Assembly: GCA_030690405.1 (NCBI GenBank)
Contig: JAUYGU010000158.1
Coordinates: 1-7,743 of the forward strand
DNA length: 7,743 nt
Direction: 5' to 3'
DNA from: Dehalococcoidia bacterium
Lineage (GTDB): Bacteria; Chloroflexota; Dehalococcoidia; SM23-28-2; RBG-16-64-32
Made by a program: the position numbers and the translations under genes. Below are positions 1 through 6,553 of this stretch, in pieces; position 1 is the stretch's first letter; every line of letters starts with the position of its first letter. Below the pieces are notes generated by a model. It did not search any database and was not told where the DNA came from. It was given only the letters and a program-made list of their open reading frames with translations.

Positions 1-531
1 GCCGGGGGCGGCGGCGCAGACGATCGTCGCGTCGCAGCCGTGCTCCGCGGCCAGCGCCAGCAGGGCGTACGCCGCGGCCTCGCGGTTGACCAGCGCCCCG
101 ACCAGCACAGCCGGCGCCTCCGCCAGGTCGTTGAGGATGCGGGTGCCGTTGGAGGTGGCGAGGATCGCCGGGCGCTCGTCGAAGGTGGCGGCGGCGAACT
201 CCGCCGGCGAGTTGCCGTAGTCGAAGCCGGGCGGCGCCAGGCCTCCCTGTTCGCCGCAGAGAAGGTGGTGGCCGGGAAGCCGCTTCCGGAGCGCTCTCGC
301 CTGGTCCACGCCGGCGGCGGGGATGACGGCCGGCACGCCCCGCTCCAGCAGCGTGACGATGGACGTAGAGGCCCGCAGAACGTCCACCATGGCGAACACA
401 GAGGGGGCGTCGCGTATCAGGCTGGGCAGCAGAGCGACATCGAGGCGCAATTCGGGAAGTGGGTCAGATTGACTGACCAGCACCCAACCTTCGCTCCGAA
501 AGTCCTCTATCGACCGCTGAAGACTTGCCAT
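1..531 (-). CDS. comB: 2-phosphosulfolactate phosphatase family protein (ComB-like), 5' part, C-terminus beyond window
   Basis: Reading leftwards from the ATG at 531-529 gives 177 codons with no stop, running off the window edge. The translation starts MASLQRSIEDF and then shows the ComB family pattern: DVLRASTSIVTLLERG at about residues 50-65, a CGEQGGLAPPGFDYGNSPAEF block at about 93-113, and ATSNGTRIL at about 124-132. The conserved Asp/Arg of DVLRA and the SNGTR loop belong to the family's active-site region. In methanogens ComB hydrolyses 2-phosphosulfolactate to sulfolactate for coenzyme M synthesis. In bacteria its substrate is often unproven, so sulfolactate metabolism here is inference. 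A GGGAG ribosome site (547-543) lies 9 bases upstream of the start. It is transcribed divergently from pyrF. ComB proteins are usually about 230-250 residues, so roughly 60 residues are missing at the edge. Longer open frames exist on the opposite strand, but they show no family pattern. Confidence 0.88.
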   Translation of the reverse strand, partial: MASLQRSIEDFRSEGWVLVSQSDPLPELRLDVALLPSLIRDAPSVFAMVDVLRASTSIVTLLERGVPAVIPAAGVDQARALRKRLPGHHLLCGEQGGLAPPGFDYGNSPAEFAAATFDERPAILATSNGTRILNDLAEAPAVLVGALVNREAAAYALLALAAEHGCDATIVCAAAPG

Positions 532-581
532 GGTTGCTATCTCCCGGCTCAAACTGACCCACTACCGCAGTCCGGTGTTCC

Positions 582-610
582 TTGACCCTGGACTCTCACG
601 TCTATATTAT
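582..610 (+). promoter_or_regulatory. sigma-70-type promoter for the pyrF cluster
   Basis: TTGACC at 582-587 and TATTAT at 605-610 are separated by exactly 17 bases; an overlapping TATATT at 603-608 gives 15. This AT-rich patch stands out in GC-rich surroundings. Transcription would start near 617, downstream of the only canonical in-frame pyrF start codon (ATG 609), which makes the pyrF start uncertain. The site is seen in the sequence; its use is inferred. Confidence 0.55.
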
Positions 611-1460
611 GCGCAGGCGAAGGGGGTGGGCCAGAACGGCTACGGGTAGGACGTTTCGCGACAAGCTCCTAGAGGCGAGCAGGCGCAACGAGAGCCTCCT
701 CTGCATCGGCCTCGACCCTGACCCGTCCCTCCTAAAAGGCACGCCTGTCGCCGCTTTCCTCCAGGCTATCATCGGCGCGACCCAGGACCTGGTCTGCGCC
801 TACAAGCCGAACCTGGCGTTCTTCGAGGCGCTGGGCATCGGCGGCATGCAGACCCTCTTGGAGGCGATCCGCGGCGTCCCCGCGCACATCCCGGTGATAG
901 CCGACGCCAAGCGCGGCGACATCGGCAACACGGCCCGCTTCTACGCGCGTACGCTGTTCGAGGTGTACGACTTCGACGCGGCCACGGTGAACCCCTACGG
1001 CGGCCGCGACGCCGTGGAGCCGTTCCTGGAGTTTGAGGACCGCGGCGTGCTGGTCTGGTGCCGCAGCTCCAACCCGGGCGCCGCCGACCTGCAGGACCTG
1101 GCCCTGGCCGACGGCCGTTCCCTCTATGAGGCGGTCGCGGAGAAGGCGCGGGAGTGGAACGTGAACGGGAACGTCGGCCTTGTAGTCGGCGCCACCTGGC
1201 CGGAAGAGCTGGAGCGCGTGCGGGCCATCTGCCCGGACCAGACGATCCTCATTCCCGGCGTCGGCTCGCAGGGCGGCGACCTTGCGGCATCGCTGGCGGC
1301 CGCCCTCGACTCGGACGGCGGCGGTGTTATCGTCAGCGCCTCCCGCCAGGTGCTGTACGCCTCGGCCGGGGACGACTTCGCGCAGGCGGCCGGGCGCGCC
1401 GCGAAGGGCCTGCGGGACCAGATCAACCGGGAGCGGGCTACGCTGCTGGCCAGACGCTAG
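609..1460 (+). CDS. pyrF: orotidine 5'-phosphate decarboxylase, group 2
   Basis: This enzyme decarboxylates OMP to UMP, the last step of de novo pyrimidine synthesis, in the cytoplasm. Counting from the ATG at 609 (283 residues), the TIM-barrel signature IADAKRGDIGNTA lies at about 97-109 with the catalytic Asp-Lys-Asp set. CIGLDPD (about 32-38), YKPNLAFFE (65-73), TVNPYGGRDAVEPF (126-139), RSSNPGA (152-158), GATWPEEL (194-201) and LIPGVGSQGGD (214-224) match the long group-2 form, which is usually about 260-280 residues. The start is unclear. ATG 609 lies inside the predicted -10 element, has no Shine-Dalgarno sequence and adds an Arg-rich leader (RRRRGWARTATGR). Homologues typically begin M-T-F-R-D-K-L, but the codon before ACG TTT CGC here is AGG (648-650). 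A TTG at 582 would place the start on the -35 box. Eight bases separate the stop from the DUF951 gene. Confidence 0.9.
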   Translation: MRRRRGWARTATGRTFRDKLLEASRRNESLLCIGLDPDPSLLKGTPVAAFLQAIIGATQDLVCAYKPNLAFFEALGIGGMQTLLEAIRGVPAHIPVIADAKRGDIGNTARFYARTLFEVYDFDAATVNPYGGRDAVEPFLEFEDRGVLVWCRSSNPGAADLQDLALADGRSLYEAVAEKAREWNVNGNVGLVVGATWPEELERVRAICPDQTILIPGVGSQGGDLAASLAAALDSDGGGVIVSASRQVLYASAGDDFAQAAGRAAKGLRDQINRERATLLARR

Positions 1461-1468
1461 CCGTGGTG

Positions 1469-1678
1469 ATGGAAGTGCGGCTGGGCGACATCGTGCGGCT
1501 GCGCAAGGTCCACCCCTGCGGCAGCTACGACTGGGAGGTCGTCCGCCTGGGCGCCGACATCGGCATCCGCTGCCGTAGCTGCGGACGGCGCGTGCTCCTG
1601 GAGCGGCGGGTGTTCGAGAAGCGCGTGCGCGAGTTTCTGGCCAGGGGGGAGCCGGAGGAGTCGGCGAGCCAGACCTGA
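1469..1678 (+). CDS. DUF951 family small zinc-ribbon-like protein
   Basis: A 69-residue protein beginning MEVRLGDIVRLRKVHPCGSY. It has the DUF951 pattern: L-G-D-I-V near the start, K-x-H-P-C-G at about 13-18, W-E-V-x-R-L-G-A-D-I at about 22-31, and a C-R-S-C-G-R-R knuckle at about 35-41, ending in a basic helix (FEKRVREFL). With the Cys of HPCG, the Cys-x2-Cys pair could form part of a metal site, but that is inference. The family is short (about 60-70 residues) and has no established function; it is common in Firmicutes and Chloroflexota. Two in-frame GTG codons (1463, 1466) directly precede the chosen ATG. No strong ribosome site is seen, and the gene starts 8 bases after pyrF and ends 1 base before the transporter, so translation is probably coupled to its neighbours. 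Confidence 0.85.
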   Translation: MEVRLGDIVRLRKVHPCGSYDWEVVRLGADIGIRCRSCGRRVLLERRVFEKRVREFLARGEPEESASQT

Positions 1679-1679
1679 T

Positions 1680-3053
1680 ATGCGCTACGAACCCCCGCAC
1701 ATCGCCGAGATAGTCGACTCCCGCGCCCTCCTGTTACAGCCCCGATTCGCGACCCTGTGGCTCACCCAGGGGCTGGCCCAGACGGCCCAGAACGCCATCC
1801 TGTTCACGCTGCTGGTCGTGGTGCTGCAGCTCACCGGCTCCAGCGCCGCCAGCAGCGTGCTGGTGCTGGCGTTCATCCTCCCCTCCATCTTCATGGGGGT
1901 CTTCGTAGGGGTTCTCCTGGACCGCTGGCGAAAGGGCACCATACTCGTCGCCACCAACCTCGTCCGGGCCGGCGCCTGCATCCTCTACCTGTTCTTCCAC
2001 GAAGACCTGCTGATCATCTACGCCATCAGCCTGGCGTTCAGCACGAGCGGGCTGTTCTTCAACCCGGCCGTCGTCTCCCTTGTGCCGGCGCTGGTGCCGA
2101 AGGAGAGGCTGGTCAGCGCAAACAGCCTGTACAACTTCACGCTGACGGGCTCGCAGCTGGCCGGGATGGTGTTCCTGGCCCCGGCCGTCCTCAAGCTCTG
2201 GGACGAGCGGGTGATGTTCATAGCGGCGGGCGCGCTGTTCACGCTCGCTGCGGCGCTGGCGGTGTGGCTGAGCAACCTCCAGAACGGCCGCGATATCGAG
2301 CTCCCGAAGGGGCCGCTCTTCGGCGGCATGCCGGCGGAGTTCCGCAAGAGCTGGCGCGCCCTCACCTCGGACGCGGCCTCCGCCCTGGCGCTCGGCCAGC
2401 TCACGATGAGCAGCACGCTGGTGCTGCTGTTCGCGATCCTCATCCCTCGCTACATGCAGGACGTCCTCGGCGTCTCCGCGGACAGCGCCGCCTTCATCTT
2501 CGCGCCGACGGGCGTGGGGGCGCTGATAGGGCTGCGCTTCATCCCCTGGTTCAGCCGCTGGGGGAAGAACAGGGTGGTCGTCATCGGCCTCGTCGGGGTT
2601 GCGATATCGCTGGCGCTGCTGGCCACCGTCCGCGGGCTGGTCGAGATTATGGAGACGACGCCGGGTCCGCTGAATCCGGGGAACCTCCTGGGGCTCTCGC
2701 TGCTGCAGTCGCTGACGATGATGTTCGCGGCGCCGATGGGCTTCGCCTACGCGCTGCTGAACGCGCCGGCGCAGACCGTACTGCATGAGCGGGCGCCGCC
2801 GGAGATGCGGGGGCGCATCTTCGCCACCCAGGTGGTCTCCGCCAACTTCGTCTCCCTGCTCCCGCTGCTGGTGGTGGGCGCCATCACGGACTTCGTGGGA
2901 GTGACCGCCGTCCTCCTCGGCATCTCCGTCTTCCTCCTGCTTTTCGCCTACGCCAGTGTCCGCGTGGGCGGCCTGACCGACGAGGACGAGACGCCGGAGC
3001 GCGAGCCGGGGGGCGTATCCAGTTCGGTTGACACCCCTAGTAGGCTGGGCTAG
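1680..3053 (+). CDS. major facilitator superfamily transporter (MFS_3/EntS-like exporter)
   Basis: A 457-residue inner-membrane protein with about 12 hydrophobic segments in two halves. A cytoplasmic N-tail (about 1-22) leads into TM1 (LWLTQGLAQTAQNAILFTLL region, about 26-50). MFS motif A, GVLLDRWRKGTI, is at about 77-88. FFNPAVVSLVPALVPKERL (126-144) is the loop typical of the transmembrane secretion effector / EntS group. A polar linker at about 200-230 divides the halves. ERAPPEMRGRIFA in the second half is the equivalent conserved loop. The C-tail is acidic. EntS relatives export small molecules by proton antiport; the substrate here cannot be told from the sequence or from pyrF and DUF951 next door. 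ATG 1680 follows the DUF951 stop by one base. The stop codon forms part of the -10 box of the next promoter. Confidence 0.85.
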   Translation: MRYEPPHIAEIVDSRALLLQPRFATLWLTQGLAQTAQNAILFTLLVVVLQLTGSSAASSVLVLAFILPSIFMGVFVGVLLDRWRKGTILVATNLVRAGACILYLFFHEDLLIIYAISLAFSTSGLFFNPAVVSLVPALVPKERLVSANSLYNFTLTGSQLAGMVFLAPAVLKLWDERVMFIAAGALFTLAAALAVWLSNLQNGRDIELPKGPLFGGMPAEFRKSWRALTSDAASALALGQLTMSSTLVLLFAILIPRYMQDVLGVSADSAAFIFAPTGVGALIGLRFIPWFSRWGKNRVVVIGLVGVAISLALLATVRGLVEIMETTPGPLNPGNLLGLSLLQSLTMMFAAPMGFAYALLNAPAQTVLHERAPPEMRGRIFATQVVSANFVSLLPLLVVGAITDFVGVTAVLLGISVFLLLFAYASVRVGGLTDEDETPEREPGGVSSSVDTPSRLG

Positions 3054-3056
3054 AAT
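3028..3056 (+). promoter_or_regulatory. strong sigma-70-type promoter for the nuclease gene
   Basis: A perfect TTGACA (3028-3033) is followed after 17 bases by TAGAAT (3051-3056). The first three bases of the -10 are the TAG stop codon of the MFS gene. Transcription would begin near 3063, giving a leader of about 24 bases that contains the GGAGGT ribosome site (3075-3080). Confidence 0.75.
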
Positions 3057-3086
3057 TGCCGTGCATTGAAACCCGGAGGTGGGAGT

Positions 3087-3626
3087 GTGGTCGAGCTCAC
3101 GATAGAGAGCATCCGTGTCAGCCTGATGAACTACCAGCGGGTGGTGATTCTCAAAGAGAAGGAATCAGACCGCTATCTCCCTATCTGGATCGGGCCGGCT
3201 GAGGCGGACGCGATCGCCGTGAGGCTTCAGGAGGTCGCCGTCGCCCGGCCTCTCACCCACGATCTGCTCCGTACCATCATCGACAGCCTCGGGGCGACTG
3301 TGGCCTACATCCTCGTGAACGACCTGGCGAACGACACGTTCTTCGCCCGCATCGCCCTGAACGTGGACGGGAAGAGCCTGGAGATCGACTCGCGCCCCAG
3401 CGACGCCATCGCCCTGGCGGTACGCGCGCAGGTGCCGATCTACGCCGAGGAGTCGGTGCTGGAGAAGGCGGGCGTGCGCCTGGACCAGGAAGGCCAGCCG
3501 CTGGAGAAGGGCGAAACGCAGGAGATAGAGCCGACCAGTGAGGTGAAGGAAGAGGAGCTAGAGAAGCTCTCGCCGTTCCGGGACGTTATCGAGGGGCTGG
3601 ACCTGGAGGACTTCGAGGCGAAGTAG
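3087..3626 (+). CDS. bifunctional nuclease (Bfn) domain protein, DUF151
   Basis: A 179-residue protein starting at GTG 3087, chosen because GGAGGT (3075-3080) ends 6 bases upstream and the conserved fold begins at once with VELTIESIRVS. An in-frame TTG at 3066 would put that ribosome site inside the gene. DUF151 landmarks are RYLPIWIGPAEADAIA at about 29-44, RPLTHDLL at 54-61, VNDLANDTFFARI at about 77-89 and SRPSDAIALAVR at 102-113. The C-tail (about 135-179) is acidic and ends in a short helix-like stretch (ELEKLSPFRDVIEGLDLEDF), a tail type seen in some bacterial members. Plant relatives have RNase and DNase activity, and DUF151 proteins are widespread in bacteria, but the cellular role here is unknown. 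The gene has its own promoter and terminator and so appears monocistronic. Confidence 0.88.
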   Translation: MVELTIESIRVSLMNYQRVVILKEKESDRYLPIWIGPAEADAIAVRLQEVAVARPLTHDLLRTIIDSLGATVAYILVNDLANDTFFARIALNVDGKSLEIDSRPSDAIALAVRAQVPIYAEESVLEKAGVRLDQEGQPLEKGETQEIEPTSEVKEEELEKLSPFRDVIEGLDLEDFEAK

Positions 3627-3648
3627 CGGCGGCGCCTCCCGGCGACGT

Positions 3649-3676
3649 GCCTCAGGCTTGACCGCCTGAGGCTTTT
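3649..3676 (+). terminator. rho-independent terminator after the nuclease gene
   Basis: A perfect 9-bp stem, GCCTCAGGC (3649-3657) with GCCTGAGGC (3664-3672), closes a 6-base loop (TTGACC) and is followed by TTTT. It lies 22 bases after the nuclease stop codon and separates that gene from the ATP synthase operon. The T tract is short but the stem is strong. Confidence 0.82.
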
Positions 3677-3696
3677 GTGCAATTGGCGGGCAGGTG

Positions 3697-3724
3697 TTGG
3701 ATTGTAATGGCCGGTTGTGATAAA
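3697..3724 (+). promoter_or_regulatory. candidate promoter for the ATP synthase operon
   Basis: TTGGAT (3697-3702) is followed after 16 bases by GATAAA (3719-3724), preceded by TG one base upstream (3716-3717), as in an extended -10. It lies just after the terminator and about 45 bases before atpZ, where an operon promoter is expected. The boxes are imperfect, so it is only moderately supported. Confidence 0.45.
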
Positions 3725-3768
3725 GTGCGCAAACGGAGAGGTTGCCCCGGGCGGAGCGGGCCGCCGTG

Positions 3769-3978
3769 ATGACCCGCCTGCCTCCGACGGTGAGGCTGAC
3801 CGGCATCGGGTTTTACATTGCGCTATGCATCGTTGGTGGCGTAGTCGGCGGTCAGCAGCTCGACGGGTTGCTGGATACGGGACGCCTCTTCGCCGTCGTG
3901 GGCCTGTTCGCGGGGCTCGTCCTGGGGCTGGGCGGAGCCCTCGTTCTCCTGCTGGAAGTGCTGAAGACGCCACAATGA
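3769..3978 (+). CDS. atpZ: AtpZ/AtpI-type small F0F1 ATPase accessory membrane protein
   Basis: A 69-residue protein with two hydrophobic helices (about 11-28 and 40-63) joined by a short polar turn, GQQLDGLLDT. This is the layout of the ATPase_gene1/AtpZ family. The Gly-rich first helix and the G-x-x-x-D motif at its end fit the family. AtpZ-like proteins are encoded at the head of many bacterial atp operons and are thought to assist assembly of the c-ring or Mg2+/Ca2+ handling; the role here is inferred from position and shape. The start could also be GTG 3766, which better suits the weak GGAG at 3753-3756, or TTG 3742, whose ribosome site is too close. It ends 17 bases before atpB. Confidence 0.75.
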   Translation: MTRLPPTVRLTGIGFYIALCIVGGVVGGQQLDGLLDTGRLFAVVGLFAGLVLGLGGALVLLLEVLKTPQ

Positions 3979-3995
3979 TAGGGAGAAGCCGCTAG

Positions 3996-5087
3996 ATGCC
4001 GCTAAGCCGGGGCCGTCTCATCACCATTGGTGTCATCGTAGTGGTGTTGCTGGGCCTGGTCTTCCTGCGGGGCCCGACTCCGCACATCGCCATTAAGCCG
4101 GAGACCCTCACCTCCATCGGACCGTTTGACCTGACGAACACCGTTCTCACCTCGTGGATCGTCGTCCTCACAATCATCGTCATCGTCTACTTCGGCACGC
4201 GCCGGCGCGACCTGGTGCCGCAGGGCTTCCAGAACGTGTTCGAGGCCGCCATAGAGGCGTTCTACGGACTTGTGGTGAGCGTGGCCGGAGAGAAGAACGG
4301 GCGCCGCTTCTTCCCTGTGGTCGCCACGATCTTCTTTTTCGTGCTGGCCTCCAACTGGCTTTCCCTGCTGCCGGTGTTCAACTCCATCGGGCTGGTCAAG
4401 GAGCAGGAACACGGGTTCGTGATGGAGAAGACGGAAGTGGGCAGCCTGTCCGTGGGCTACGTGAGCCTGTCCAGCCCCAGCGACCTGCGCCTGACCGGCG
4501 GCGGCAGCATTAACGAGGACGACCCGGACGCGGCGGCGCAGTACGAGAAGGCGAAGGAGGACGGCAAGCTGGTGGGGGAGCTGCTGCCGCTGTTCCGCGG
4601 CCCGAACACGGACATCAACACGCCGCTGGCTCTGGCCATCGTCTCCGCGATTGCGGTGGAGAGCTGGGGGATCGCCTCGCTGGGGTTGGGGACGTACGGC
4701 AGGAAGTTCTTCAACTTCGGTGGGATGTTCCGAGGGCTGTTCCGCCTGAGCTTCGGCGAATTTTTCCGGGGAGCGATAGACGTCTTCGTCGGGATACTTG
4801 AGTTGATATCGGAGCTGGTGAGGCTGGTGAGCTTCACCTTCCGTCTGTTCGGGAACATGTTCGCGGGCGAGGTGGTGATCCTGATGTTCACCTTCCTCAC
4901 GCCGCTTGTCCTTACTATCGCCTTCTACGGCCTGGAGCTATTCGTCGGCGTGATCCAGGCGTTCATCTTCGCCATGCTGACGCTTGTGTTCGGAGTCATG
5001 GCGGTGACGCACGGCGAGCATGCCGCCCACGAGGCGAATGAAGGCCATGCCGCGACCGCCCGGCAACTACGAGAGAGCGAAGCCTAA
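3996..5087 (+). CDS. atpB: ATP synthase F0 subunit a
   Basis: The membrane subunit that forms the two proton half-channels beside the c-ring. ATG 3996 has GGGAG at 3981-3985, ending 10 bases upstream. The diagnostic segment FRLFGNMFAGE lies at about 282-292: Arg283 corresponds to the essential E. coli Arg210 and Glu292 to Glu219. Gln321 in GVIQAFIFAMLTLVF matches E. coli Gln252. Other hydrophobic spans are about 8-24, 50-66, 107-126, 209-230, 260-282 and 295-336. At 363 residues it is much longer than the E. coli protein (271). The extra length is a hydrophilic, acidic stretch at about 133-200 between NSIG and the conserved PNTDINTPLALA block, plus a His-rich tail (HGEHAAHEANEGHAA). Both features should lie outside the membrane. 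It is followed by atpE after 29 bases. Confidence 0.95.
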   Translation: MPLSRGRLITIGVIVVVLLGLVFLRGPTPHIAIKPETLTSIGPFDLTNTVLTSWIVVLTIIVIVYFGTRRRDLVPQGFQNVFEAAIEAFYGLVVSVAGEKNGRRFFPVVATIFFFVLASNWLSLLPVFNSIGLVKEQEHGFVMEKTEVGSLSVGYVSLSSPSDLRLTGGGSINEDDPDAAAQYEKAKEDGKLVGELLPLFRGPNTDINTPLALAIVSAIAVESWGIASLGLGTYGRKFFNFGGMFRGLFRLSFGEFFRGAIDVFVGILELISELVRLVSFTFRLFGNMFAGEVVILMFTFLTPLVLTIAFYGLELFVGVIQAFIFAMLTLVFGVMAVTHGEHAAHEANEGHAATARQLRESEA

Positions 5088-5116
5088 GGGAGTTCACCCA
5101 GAAACGGAGGATATGA

Positions 5117-5428
5117 ATGGACCTGTTGCTTGCCCTGATCCCGCCCATCGTTGAGGGGGCGCGAGTGGTGGCCCAGCAAGAGAGCACCAAGTTCGCGATC
5201 AGCGATGCGGGTATGAAGTTCATCGGCGCCGGCATGGCGATGGGGCTGGGGGCGTTCGGTCCCGCCCTGGCGATCGGCAACCTGGTCGGCCGGGCGATGG
5301 AGGCCCTGGGCCGCAACCCGGAGGCCCAGCCCGTGATCCAGACGAACATGATCCTTGGTCTGGCCTTCGCAGAGGCTATCGGCATCTACGCGCTGGTCAC
5401 GGCGGTGATGATCGGCTTCGTCTTCTAG
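5117..5428 (+). CDS. atpE: ATP synthase F0 subunit c
   Basis: The proteolipid of the rotor ring: a helical hairpin with MKFIGAGMAMGLGAFGPALAIG as helix 1 (about 33-54), the polar loop GRNPEAQ (65-71) and helix 2 (about 76-102). Glu86 in GLAFAEAIGIY is the ion-carrying carboxylate. Compared with the Na+-binding c subunit of Ilyobacter tartaricus, the Gln of helix 1 is Ile53 and the Ser-Thr after the Glu is Ala87-Ile88, so the Na+ ligands are absent and proton coupling is inferred. At 103 residues it is longer than usual (70-90) owing to an N-terminal leader of about 25-30 residues (MDLLLALIPPIVEGARVV and on). ATG 5117 follows GGAGG (5106-5110) by 6 bases; an out-of-frame ATG at 5113 is ignored. 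Confidence 0.95.
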   Translation: MDLLLALIPPIVEGARVVAQQESTKFAISDAGMKFIGAGMAMGLGAFGPALAIGNLVGRAMEALGRNPEAQPVIQTNMILGLAFAEAIGIYALVTAVMIGFVF

Positions 5429-5467
5429 GCGACCGGCCGGAAAGCGTACCAGACGGGAGCTACCGAG

Positions 5468-6004
5468 ATGGTATTCCTGGCAGAGGGCGGTATTGGAGCG
5501 CTGGGGCTTAACGTCCCCAGCCTCATCGCCCAGCTCATAAACTTCACGATCCTGTTCCTGGTGCTGGGCTGGGCGTTCAAGCGCTTCCTGTTCCCGCTGC
5601 TGGACGAACGCCGCAAGCGCATTCAGGAGGGGCTGGACGCCTCCGAGGAGGCGAAGCGACGTCTCTCCGAGACGGAGAAGGAGGTGGCGGGGGAGCTGGA
5701 CAAGGCGCGACAGGAGGGCCAGACCCTCATCGCCCAGGCCCAGCAGATGTCCTCCCGCATCCAGGAGGAGGCCCGTCAGTCCGCTCGTGCGGATGGGGAG
5801 TCGCTCCTGGAGCGCGCCCGCAGCGAGATACAGTTGGAGCGTGACGCCGCCATCGCCGACCTCCGGCGCGAGTTCGCCGACCTTACGATTACCGCCGCCG
5901 AGCGGGTGATCAAGCGCAGTCTGGACCGCAAAGCGCACTCGGAGCTCATCGAGGAAGTGCTGGCGGAGGCGCCCGGCGGCGAGGGAGGTGACGGCCAGAC
6001 GTGA
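5468..6004 (+). CDS. atpF: ATP synthase F0 subunit b
   Basis: The peripheral-stalk subunit, 178 residues. It has a single membrane helix at about 18-38 (SLIAQLINFTILFLVLGWAF), then the F-K-R-F-L-x-P-L-L-D-E-R-R-x-R-I junction typical of subunit b. A long charged helix rich in Glu, Arg, Ala and Gln follows (about 45-165) and would form the dimeric coiled coil reaching to F1. The end contacts subunit delta. ATG 5468 has GGGAG at 5455-5459 with 8-base spacing. The last four bases, GTGA (6001-6004), overlap the GTG start of atpH, implying coupled translation of the two stalk partners. Confidence 0.93.
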   Translation: MVFLAEGGIGALGLNVPSLIAQLINFTILFLVLGWAFKRFLFPLLDERRKRIQEGLDASEEAKRRLSETEKEVAGELDKARQEGQTLIAQAQQMSSRIQEEARQSARADGESLLERARSEIQLERDAAIADLRREFADLTITAAERVIKRSLDRKAHSELIEEVLAEAPGGEGGDGQT

Positions 6005-6540
6005 TCCGAGAGATTGCGGCCCGCCGTTACGCCGAGGCGGCGTTCGAGATCGCCCGCGAGGCCGGCACGGAGCAACGCTGGTCAGAGGGGCTGTCCCTGG
6101 TCGCGGCGGTCTTCTCCCATCCGGAGATGGTGGCCCAGATGCAGGAGGCGCGCATCTCCACAGCCAACAAAGTGGCTGTCGCCGAGCAGACGCTGGCGGG
6201 CGTGGACCCGCTGGTACTCAACCTGGCCCGCCTGCTCGTCAACCGCGGCCGCACGGCCCTGGCGGCCCAGATCGCCGAGGCGTTCCAGGAGCTCGTCGAC
6301 GCCCAGCGCGGCATCGTCCACGCGGAGGTGACGACCGCCGTCCCCCTCTCCGAGGGGGAGGCGAAGGCGGTGGCCGAGAAGCTGGGCGAGATAACCGGCA
6401 AGGAGGTCGTCGTCGAAACGCGAGTGGACGAAGGGATCATCGGCGGGCTCGTCGCCCGCATCGGCGGCAAGCTTATCGACGGCTCCACCCGCAGCCGGCT
6501 GGCGGCGCTCAAGCGCCGCCTCCAGGAGGTGCGGGCGTGA
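6001..6540 (+). CDS. atpH: ATP synthase F1 subunit delta
   Basis: A 179-residue subunit that ties the b stalk to the top of the alpha3beta3 head. It begins MIREIAARRYAEAAFEIA, the usual N-terminal helical domain (about 1-105), where ARRYAEAAFEIA is the classic R-Y-A-x-A-L/F start. The C-terminal signature VDEGIIGGLVARIGGKLIDG at 142-161, continuing S-T-R-S-R-L, is the OSCP/delta pattern. It starts with GTG 6001 inside the end of atpF. Its last seven codons (…QEVRA, stop) belong to a 21-bp sequence that recurs 110 bases downstream, just before the next gene. The usual next gene, atpA, is displaced by about 700 bases. Confidence 0.93.
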   Translation: MIREIAARRYAEAAFEIAREAGTEQRWSEGLSLVAAVFSHPEMVAQMQEARISTANKVAVAEQTLAGVDPLVLNLARLLVNRGRTALAAQIAEAFQELVDAQRGIVHAEVTTAVPLSEGEAKAVAEKLGEITGKEVVVETRVDEGIIGGLVARIGGKLIDGSTRSRLAALKRRLQEVRA

Positions 6541-6543
6541 GCG
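6523..6543 (+). repeat. 21-bp direct duplication, left copy (end of atpH)
   Basis: Positions 6523-6543 match 6633-6653 at 20 of 21 bases (only 6530 T versus 6640 C differs). The copy covers the last codons and stop of atpH and contains AGGAGG then GTGAGCG, so it also looks like a ribosome site and GTG start. The pair brackets the 60-bp palindromic repeat at 6554-6613. Confidence 0.8.
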
Positions 6544-6553
6544 CGCTCATGAA

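Noticed and set aside
40..585. Long + strand open frame opposite comB
   Set aside because: Its translation is Arg/Gly/Ala-rich with no family pattern, whereas the minus strand gives a clear ComB protein.
732..1700. Long minus-strand open frame across pyrF and DUF951
   Set aside because: Shadow frame typical of GC-rich DNA; low-complexity Arg/Ala/Gly composition and both opposite genes are well recognised.
1734..2788. Long open frames on both strands within the MFS gene
   Set aside because: Composition is Arg/Ala/Gly/Gln-rich and lacks any motif; the MFS frame has the motif A and membrane helices.
3066..3086. TTG 3066 as the nuclease start
   Set aside because: It lies upstream of the GGAGGT ribosome site, which points to GTG 3087, where the conserved domain begins.
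3658..3690. TTGACC in the terminator loop as a -35 box
   Set aside because: The base 17 positions on has no -10-like sequence (AATTGG), so the match is incidental.
5084..5938. Minus-strand open frame across atpE and atpF
   Set aside because: Shadow of two certain ATP synthase genes; no plausible start site or family resemblance.
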